From Lachnoclostridium sp. UBA7097 (lineage in GTDB: Bacteria > Bacillota > Clostridia > Lachnospirales > Lachnospiraceae): 9,380 bases of DNA. Shown here in pieces: positions 5,925-9,380 of the stretch. Under the pieces are notes generated by a model. That model searched no databases. It saw only the letters and a list, made by a program, of their open reading frames with translations, and was not told the DNA's origin. The number at the start of each line of letters is the position of its first letter. Within the stretch, counting starts at the first letter, position 1. A program made the translations under genes and the position numbers. The DNA lies in assembly GCA_002499945.1 (NCBI GenBank), contig DKYP01000057.1, forward strand, positions 1 to 9,380, read 5' to 3'.

Positions 5925-6831
5925 CTCCATTCCCTCCTGCCAGCTTTTCAAGGAGTTCCAGCGGATAACCACTCTTGCCTGTACGCTGCTGGCCTGTATC
6001 TGCTGGTTTAGCATCTGCCCTGGTGTCATTATAATTGCCCTCAAGGACTTTGATAAAATTATTAGGGCGTACAAACCAGTCAAATGTTATAGCCCACCCA
6101 CTTTTATTGTTCCCACAGAGAAAGCCACTGTTTTTAATATTTTCTATGGCTTCCATGACTTTTTCCAAGCCATATGAGCGTATACGTGCCCTGAGCATAT
6201 CATAACGCTTTGTTTTCGGGTTTATACTGCTTACAGGTTTTATCCCATATCCGGCAAGGGAGTTCCACTGCTCCATTACACGCCGGACACCAGTCTGGCA
6301 AACAGTATCTTTAGATACTGTTGAATTACTATCTGTTTCTATATCTGTGTTTATATCTGGTATAGGTGTCCCACTTTGGGTAATTCCATTTCCCAGTTCT
6401 GGTTCTTCCATTTCCCATTTTGGAAAATGGATATCATCATTCTGGGAAATGGAATTACCAATTCTGGGACTTCCTGTTTCTGGAACTGTATTTTCTGTAC
6501 AAATACTGTTATCCATGCCCTGTAAAATAAGAACCCCCTTTTCTGTCAATGCATACCATGTAGTCCTGTCATATGCACTTTTATTATAATTTCCCGATAT
6601 AAGCAACCCCTCTTTCTCCAGATGGTGTAAGGCTCTTGATATTGTATTCTTTGATACATATGGGAATAACTCCGCCAAAGCTTTTGTACTGTTATATGTC
6701 CAGTAATAACCATCTTGGAAATTGACACCATTTGCCTTGTTTTTTGCAATCCAGAAGCTTAAGTGTTCCAAAAGGACTGCTTCCAGCATTCCATACTTTG
6801 CCGCTATTCCAACATTAAAACTGTGGTTCAT
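5908..6831 (-). CDS. winged-helix phage replication initiator (O/DnaD-like)
   Basis: A 307-residue replication protein. Residues 10-100 form a winged helix (YGMLEAVLLEHLSFWI, HTH at about 49-80 with LAELFPYVSKNTISRALHHL, wing to ALTEKG). Residues 105-180 are a polar, probably disordered linker. Residues 181-270 match the C-terminal module of phage O/DnaD-type initiators (MEQWN, FLCGNNKSGWAITFDWFVRP, FIKVLEGNY). The frame is open to 7080, but AAGGAGGT (6844-6837) 5 bases before the ATG at 6831 and the neighbouring gene at 6891-7169 fix the start. The linker DNA carries the 22-bp iterons at 6373-6482, so the protein probably binds inside its own gene, as lambda O does. It is followed, with overlap, by the helicase loader, forming a standard initiator-loader pair. 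Confidence 0.85.
   Translation of the reverse strand: MNHSFNVGIAAKYGMLEAVLLEHLSFWIAKNKANGVNFQDGYYWTYNSTKALAELFPYVSKNTISRALHHLEKEGLLISGNYNKSAYDRTTWYALTEKGVLILQGMDNSICTENTVPETGSPRIGNSISQNDDIHFPKWEMEEPELGNGITQSGTPIPDINTDIETDSNSTVSKDTVCQTGVRRVMEQWNSLAGYGIKPVSSINPKTKRYDMLRARIRSYGLEKVMEAIENIKNSGFLCGNNKSGWAITFDWFVRPNNFIKVLEGNYNDTRADAKPADTGQQRTGKSGYPLELLEKLAGGNGDGMYG
6373..6482. repeat. five 22-bp iterons, candidate replication origin
   Basis: Five units start at 6373, 6395, 6417, 6439 and 6461, exactly 22 bp apart, each beginning with a form of A-x-T-T/C-T-G-G. TTCCATTTCCCA occurs at 6384-6395 and, exactly 22 bp on, at 6406-6417. Its complement TGGGAAATGGAA is at 6443-6454, and a 10/12 variant at 6421-6432, again 22 bp apart. 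So the first two and next two units carry the element in opposite orientations, producing a perfect 18-bp inverted repeat (6379-6396 with 6442-6459) and an inner dyad at 6415-6430. ATTCTGGGA is repeated at 6439 and 6461. Since 22 is not a multiple of 3, the repeat cannot be a protein repeat; it must act as DNA. Two helical turns per unit is typical of initiator iterons. Confidence 0.75.
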
Positions 6832-6847
6832 AACATACCTCCTTAAT

Positions 6848-6887
6848 CCTGGTTTCCAGGTCTTAACAGTCCATGCCAGGACTGTTA
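6848..6887 (-). promoter_or_regulatory. tandem hairpins in the initiator leader
   Basis: Between the 92-residue gene and the initiator start lie two perfect stem-loops. The first has a 9-bp stem (6864-6872 with 6879-6887, TAACAGTCC-type arms, 6-base loop). The second has a 5-bp CCTGG/CCAGG stem (6848-6852 with 6856-6860, 3-base loop). There is no U-tract after them on the minus strand, so they are not a simple terminator. They sit 4 bases before the initiator's AAGGAGGT and could act as an operator, an RNA-processing site or a translation control element. Function is inference. Confidence 0.45.
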
Positions 6888-6890
6888 TAA

Positions 6891-7169
6891 TTATAATGTA
6901 TTTTGAGTGCCTGTCCCGTCCAGGCATCCTTTTTTTGTATTGTAAATTTCCCTGCATAAATCCATTGTAAGTTTTGAAAGCATAATGCTTTTTATTTGCT
7001 CCTTTATTAATTCCAGCAGATACCAGCGTTGTAAAACTTCTTCCCTTTTTGAGTGCTGGTATATGTATGCCTGTTTGCACCTGGCATGATTTAATGCCTC
7101 CCCAAACATGCTGTCTGTGATGCTGCTGCCAATCACAGCTTCCAGTTCTGTTTTGCTTATTTCATCCAT
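6891..7169 (-). CDS. small helical protein of unknown function
   Basis: A 92-residue protein I do not recognise. It looks mostly helical and soluble: EISKTELEAVIG, then MFGEALNHARCKQAYIYQHS, then a hydrophobic amphipathic helix (VLQRWYLLELIKEQIKSIML), then SKLTMDLCREIYNTKKG. AAGGAGG (7185-7179) lies 9 bases before the ATG, which is strong support. The gene stands between the first small protein of the early operon and the replication initiator, a position where phages often encode small host-interaction or regulatory proteins. Its stop is adjacent to the tandem hairpins. The initiator frame overlaps it only if the wrong, longer initiator start is used. Confidence 0.7.
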   Translation of the reverse strand: MDEISKTELEAVIGSSITDSMFGEALNHARCKQAYIYQHSKREEVLQRWYLLELIKEQIKSIMLSKLTMDLCREIYNTKKGCLDGTGTQNTL

Positions 7170-7215
7170 TGCTTGCTGCCTCCTTTTTTGATAGATTTCC
7201 CCTGTTAATTTTCAC

Positions 7216-7338
7216 TTATAATTTTTTGATTACATCTTTTATAATTGCAATGCCAGAGTCTGCTTCAATATTTACATTTTTAAAATGTCCGTTCCTGTAG
7301 ATTATAATTATCTTGTCTTGTGCTTTACTAAGTACTAC
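7216..7338 (-). CDS. startless 40-codon frame, possible -1 frameshift extension
   Basis: After the 72-residue gene the minus strand holds a frame reading VVLSKAQDKIIII then YRNGHFKNVNIEADSGIAI then IKDVIKKL, which looks like genuine protein (a beta strand, an RNG turn, an amphipathic helix). It contains no ATG, GTG, TTG or CTG between its upstream stop and its TAA at 7218-7216. The previous gene ends A_AAG_GGG_TAG (7344-7335), and a -1 slip on A_AAG_GGG enters this frame exactly at the GTA at 7338-7336, giving a 112-residue fusion. No strong downstream hairpin is visible. The alternative is a separate gene whose ATG was lost: AAAGGGG sits 8 bases before AGT at 7329, where an ATG would be expected. 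I cannot decide between these. Confidence 0.35.
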   Translation of the reverse strand, partial: VVLSKAQDKIIIIYRNGHFKNVNIEADSGIAIIKDVIKKL

Positions 7339-7553
7339 CCCTTTCCTTCCTGTAACAGTTTAAATGCCTTTTCTTTTAATTCTTCCAAACACTGTGCATG
7401 TTTGTGAGCCATATCACAAAGATAATAAAATGCTTTTTCATAATCTTCTGCCCTGTAACTGCCATTAAACGCTGCCTCTGTAGCTGCCAGAAGCAAACCT
7501 TTAAAAGCAGCTGCCCCATTTGAAGCTTCTTCAATTTCATATGCAATATCCAT
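7335..7553 (-). CDS. first gene of the early operon, unknown small protein
   Basis: A 72-residue acidic, helical protein of unknown function (MDIAYEIEEASNGAAAFKGL, then LLAATEAAFNGSYRAEDYEKAF, then YYLCDMAHKHAQCLEELKEKAF). It is the first coding region after the strong leftward promoter at 7670-7642; AAGGAGG (7569-7563) is 9 bases before the ATG. The repeated Ala/Glu/aromatic helix pattern suggests a small helical bundle. It ends in an unusual A-AAG-GGG-TAG context that could allow -1 frameshifting into the following 40-codon frame. Being first after the switch, it is likely made immediately on derepression. Confidence 0.72.
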   Translation of the reverse strand: MDIAYEIEEASNGAAAFKGLLLAATEAAFNGSYRAEDYEKAFYYLCDMAHKHAQCLEELKEKAFKLLQEGKG

Positions 7554-7609
7554 ATTTGCAAACCTCCTTCAGATTATGATAAAATAAAATATTATAAAAT
7601 ATTTTATGA

Positions 7610-7667
7610 ACACGTGATTTTTTCGCATGTGTTTACAGCATATTATACACGTGATTTTTTCGCATGT
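7610..7667. promoter_or_regulatory. twin repressor operators
   Basis: An identical 21-bp element occurs at 7610-7630 and 7647-7667, centres 37 bp apart. Each has the form ACACGTGA-N5-TCGCATGT, an imperfect dyad with half-site ACAYGYGA matching at 6 of 8 positions. The second copy covers the spacer of the leftward promoter and reaches its -35; the first lies just past the start point. The copies lie between the XRE repressor gene and the early operon, the place expected for its operators. No further copy was noticed elsewhere in the window. Confidence 0.75.
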
Positions 7668-7670
7668 CAA
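7642..7670 (-). promoter_or_regulatory. perfect consensus early promoter, leftward
   Basis: On the minus strand TTGACA (7670-7665), exactly 17 bases, then TATAAT (7647-7642). This is the full sigma-A consensus at ideal spacing. Transcription would start near 7635 and run into the early replication operon. The spacer is occupied by one operator copy, so strong intrinsic activity is presumably held off by the repressor. Confidence 0.85.
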
Positions 7671-7692
7671 TACTATTCAGGAGGTAATACTT

Positions 7693-7956
7693 ATGAAATT
7701 TAATGAACGTTTAAAGGAACTACGTTTAAGCTCTTCTTATCTTCAGAAAGAACTTGCTGCCGCTATTAATGTTTCTGTACGTACATTTCAAAATTATGAA
7801 CATGGTGATGCAGAACCAAACATTGAAAGTTTAATCAAATTAGCAGATATTTTCCATGTTACTTTAGATTATCTGATGGGACGTGATGACAATCCATCTG
7901 CCGAAGCTGGCGCTGTGGAATTACGAACAAATCCTCCAGTAAATCCCAATGTGTAA
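7693..7956 (+). CDS. XRE-family repressor, CI/Cro-like
   Basis: An 87-residue DNA-binding protein with one XRE helix-turn-helix: FNERLKELRLSSSYLQKELA, then INVSVRTFQNYEHGDAEPN (HTH about 16-37), then the conserved SLIKLADIFHVTLDYLMGRDD. The last 20 residues are a Pro/Asn-rich tail without a known domain. The start is placed at 7693 because AGGAGG (7679-7684) is 8 bases upstream; the longer frame from 7627 would run through the operator region. It is divergent from the early operon and separated from it by the twin operators, the classic repressor position. There is no protease or RecA-dependent cleavage domain, so induction would need an antirepressor or other signal. Its 3' end overlaps the opposing XRE gene by 98 bases. 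Confidence 0.87.
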   Translation: MKFNERLKELRLSSSYLQKELAAAINVSVRTFQNYEHGDAEPNIESLIKLADIFHVTLDYLMGRDDNPSAEAGAVELRTNPPVNPNV

Positions 7957-8080
7957 TCTTACCTAATACTTTTCCATATTCTATATCCTGGTAAGTTCTT
8001 GTTTTTATCCCTAGGTAATCTGCAACCTGTTTTTGTGTCATGCCCGCCTTCTGGCGGGCTTCCTTTAAATTATCCCTCAT
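7859..8080 (-). CDS. second XRE-family regulator, convergent with the repressor
   Basis: A 73-residue helix-turn-helix protein: LKEARQKAGMTQKQVADYLG, then IKTRTYQDIEYGKVLG (HTH about 15-34), then the conserved block HWDLLEDLFVIPQRQLRQ. This DIE-G-K...W-x-x-LEDLF-x-IPQR pattern is familiar in Clostridia phage regulators. The start codon overlaps the stop of the Rha gene (ATGA), with AAGGAG about 13 bases upstream, so translation is probably coupled. Its last 32 codons are antisense to the last 32 codons of the repressor at 7693-7956, and the conserved WDLLEDLF block lies in the overlap, so both frames appear to be under protein-level selection there. Confidence 0.8.
   Translation of the reverse strand: MRDNLKEARQKAGMTQKQVADYLGIKTRTYQDIEYGKVLGKITHWDLLEDLFVIPQRQLRQMDCHHVPSDNLK
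8042..8067 (+). terminator. probable terminator of the repressor transcript, inside the opposing gene
   Basis: A 7-bp GC-only stem, GCCCGCC 8042-8048 with GGCGGGC 8053-8059, closes a TTCT loop and is followed by TTCCTTT. On the plus strand it lies 86 bases after the repressor stop. On the minus strand the same bases encode EARQKAGM of the second XRE protein. The T-tract is interrupted, so strength is uncertain. Confidence 0.45.
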
Positions 8081-8730
8081 ATTGCTGTATTCACTCCTTT
8101 AGGCATCAGGCAGTTGTTAAAATACTGCACCAGTAATGTTTTTCTGTCCTGGAAGTCCATCCCTGACATTACCAGGCCTATGTCTGCACGCTGCAAGTCC
8201 TGTACTGCCTTTATCTGCCATGCTGCAAGATAAGGCCTTATAGAATTTTCTTTAACATCAATACCATTTTCCTGTTTAAAATGCTTTGCGTCTGTCCCTA
8301 ACACAATGCGGTTAATCATGTTAAGTTCATTACTGAAATGGTAATTTTTAGGTTTGTCATGTGCTTCTTTGATTGCCTGTGTAAGTGCAGGGAACTCCAT
8401 TTTAGCGGTCTGGATTGACTTTATGTATTCTTCCATTGCATCAAACTGGCATATATAAGCCTTTTTAAACTTCATAGCCTTTTTGCCAGTGTACCCCATG
8501 ACTAAAAGTGTAAACCCATTTTTAGTTAAAATATACTCAGGATATTCCTTGCCTCTTGACTTATAATTTGACAGCTCAAAATTGAGCCGTGAAAATTCAT
8601 TATCAATAAGAATATTTTCAATATCCCTTAAAACATTTTTGTGTTCTTTCTGAAACACCTGTGCAATTTTCCTGCTTGTCGTAATTGGAACCCCTTTTCT
8701 TTCCGAAACAATATCAAGTAATCCGTCCAA
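8077..8730 (-). CDS. Rha-family phage regulatory protein / antirepressor
   Basis: A 217-residue protein whose first 110 residues match the Rha (pRha) domain of phage regulators: ITTSRKIAQVFQKEHKNVLR, DIENILIDNEFSRLNFELS, YPEYILTKNGFTLLVMGYTG, KKAMKFKKAYICQFDAMEEY. The rest (ALTQAIKEAHDKPKN onward, ending FNNCL) is an antirepressor-type C-terminal region I cannot name with confidence. Rha proteins interfere with phage growth or act as antirepressors; the mechanism is poorly defined. The start is TTG at 8730-8728, supported by AAGGAGG 9 bases upstream. It overlaps the second XRE gene by four bases. As the adjacent CI-like protein has no self-cleavage domain, this protein or its XRE partner is a candidate inducer of the early promoter. 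Confidence 0.83.
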   Translation of the reverse strand: MDGLLDIVSERKGVPITTSRKIAQVFQKEHKNVLRDIENILIDNEFSRLNFELSNYKSRGKEYPEYILTKNGFTLLVMGYTGKKAMKFKKAYICQFDAMEEYIKSIQTAKMEFPALTQAIKEAHDKPKNYHFSNELNMINRIVLGTDAKHFKQENGIDVKENSIRPYLAAWQIKAVQDLQRADIGLVMSGMDFQDRKTLLVQYFNNCLMPKGVNTAI

Positions 8731-8926
8731 GGTTATCAGCCTCCTTTACCTAAAATAATATTTTTATAATTATAAGTCCGGTTGCTGATACCCTACAGCC
8801 ATTTCCTTTTAATAGTACAGAAAATGGTTTCATCTGCCTGTTACCATTAAGTCCATATCCAGGCAGAAAGCCTGCAGGAATACCAACATCTTTCAATACA
8901 ATTTGTTTACTTGTATCTTACTTAAG
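8731..8926 (-). other. intergenic region with dyads and an extra open frame
   Basis: Between the Spo0A-like gene and rha, a 7-bp inverted repeat (CTGCCTG 8834-8840 with CAGGCAG 8860-8866), a CCATTT/AAATGG pair (8799-8804 with 8822-8827) and the palindrome CCTGCAGG (8871-8878) can be seen. The Spo0A-like reading frame, after TAA and a second TAA, stays open to 8750; a TTG at 8896-8894 would give 48 residues (ending KGNGCRVSATGLIIIKILF), but there is no ribosome binding site. I do not call it a gene. The rha promoter should be here but no clear -35/-10 pair was found. Confidence 0.3.
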
Positions 8927-9380
8927 TTATTCTGCACAAAATCCATCCACACCAGTGCATTTTACAGCCGTGCCATTAATGCCATAAACACCACTTTCCC
9001 TGCTTAATTCCTCACATTTCAGTTTTACATCATCTACAATGCGTAGAATAAACGCCTGTGGTGTCACTGTCCCTGTTGCTGGTCTGTAGCATATGCCAAA
9101 ATAGTTCCGTAAAAAATCAATATCAGCAAGGTTCATTGCATTATTAATCGGTGTCCTTATCTCTTTCTGTATTCCTGCAAAAGTTAATCCGTATTTATCA
9201 GCAATAAAAGAAAACACTTCTTTTTGTTTTACATCTACAGGACATTTACTTTCTGCATAAACAAGGATAACATCCCTCAAAATGTAAAAACCTTTATCTG
9301 AAATTTTTACGCCTGCCTTGATAAGTGCATCTGTGACAATCTGTTTTTTAAGTATATTAAAAAGCAACCACCAGTTCAAC
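8927..9380 (-). CDS. Spo0A C-terminal-domain-like DNA-binding protein, 5' end uncertain
   Basis: About 150 residues up to the right edge. Roughly residues 10-125 resemble the DNA-binding domain of the sporulation master regulator Spo0A: IVTDALIKAGVKISDKGFYI, LRDVILVYAES (Spo0A has KGYLYLREAI-x-M-V), then VFSFIADKYGLTFAGIQKEI and RTPINNAM (the HTH: Y-x-x-IA-x-K/x, then a helix with xIR-x-x-I), then FLRNYFGICYRP and TPQAFILRIVDDVKLK (Spo0A: FGYT..., T-x-x-EFI-x-x-IAD-x-L). No receiver domain is visible, and only about ten residues precede the domain inside the window. A TTG at 9379-9377 could be the start, but there is no room to see a ribosome binding site, so the gene may continue outside. 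It could compete with or mimic host Spo0A at its binding sites; this is inference. Confidence 0.75.
   Translation of the reverse strand, partial: LNWWLLFNILKKQIVTDALIKAGVKISDKGFYILRDVILVYAESKCPVDVKQKEVFSFIADKYGLTFAGIQKEIRTPINNAMNLADIDFLRNYFGICYRPATGTVTPQAFILRIVDDVKLKCEELSRESGVYGINGTAVKCTGVDGFCAE

Noticed and set aside
5925..6083. N-terminal extension of the helicase loader to 6083
   Set aside because: It runs in another frame inside the initiator coding region, and the AGGAGG at 5933-5938 fits the start at 5924.
6908..6936. TGCCTG/CAGGCA hairpin followed by a run of T on the plus strand, terminator-like
   Set aside because: It lies inside the 92-residue gene on the minus strand, and no plus-strand gene or promoter upstream would need it. 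On the minus strand it has no T-tract.
6832..7080. N-terminal extension of the initiator to an upstream ATG at 7080
   Set aside because: It would overlap the well-supported 92-residue gene, cross the tandem hairpins, and ignore the AAGGAGGT placed before the ATG at 6831; the extra residues look unlike the family.
7665..7671. TGTCAAT at the switch region as a possible Spo0A box
   Set aside because: It is simply the complement of the TTGACA -35 hexamer and matches the box at six of seven positions, as any such promoter would.
207..9380. CRISPR array, tRNA or rRNA genes, insertion sequence
   Set aside because: I looked for regularly spaced repeats with unique spacers, cloverleaf-like genes and transposase motifs and saw none. 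The only regular repeats are the iterons and the twin operators.

Overview
The window looks like the immunity, replication and accessory segment of a temperate phage, phage-plasmid or related mobile element from an AT-rich, low-GC Gram-positive host. Clostridia, probably Lachnospiraceae, is the best guess. The grounds are strong AGGAGG-type ribosome binding sites before almost every gene, consensus TTGACA/TATAAT promoters, a Spo0A-like DNA-binding domain (Spo0A belongs to endospore formers) and protein types common in gut Clostridia prophages. The host assignment is inference; no database was searched.

Layout. 1-290: short noncoding left edge, ending in a promoter that overlaps a long inverted repeat. 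291-1018 (+): a complete hicA-hicB toxin-antitoxin pair with an intrinsic terminator. 1092-2620 (-): an HNH endonuclease, a small acidic protein and an unrecognised coiled-coil protein. 2640-2963: a gene-free stretch that holds a minus-strand terminator and a strong candidate for an independent plus-strand small RNA (near-consensus promoter, three stem-loops, U-rich end). 2964-4066 (-): a Uma2-type nuclease and an orphan HicB antitoxin. 4080-7553 (-): the replication block, running from two small unknown proteins through a winged-helix initiator and a DnaC/IstB-type helicase loader to a tyrosine recombinase. The initiator gene carries a 22-bp iteron array that is probably the replication origin. 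7554-7692: the genetic switch, with a perfect consensus promoter firing leftward into the replication block and two identical operator repeats. 7693-7956 (+): a small XRE repressor. 7859-8730 (-): a second XRE protein, convergent with and overlapping the repressor gene, and a Rha-type phage regulator. 8927-9380 (-): a Spo0A C-terminal-domain protein reaching the right edge.

How it may work together (inference). The XRE repressor would bind the twin operators, one lying inside the spacer of the early promoter, and keep the leftward operon off. When it is released, the initiator would bind its own iterons, the loader would bring in the host replicative helicase, and the recombinase would resolve or integrate copies. 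HicAB, the orphan HicB, Uma2 and HNH proteins are accessory stability, defence or homing functions. No structural, packaging or lysis genes are visible, and no replicative helicase, so the element must extend beyond the window or borrow from the host.

The most unusual signals are the out-of-frame 22-bp iterons inside the initiator gene, the candidate ncRNA at 2825-2947, a conserved-looking reading frame at 7216-7338 with no start codon that lies exactly in the -1 frame behind an A_AAG_GGG_TAG sequence, and the stand-alone Spo0A-like DNA-binding domain.
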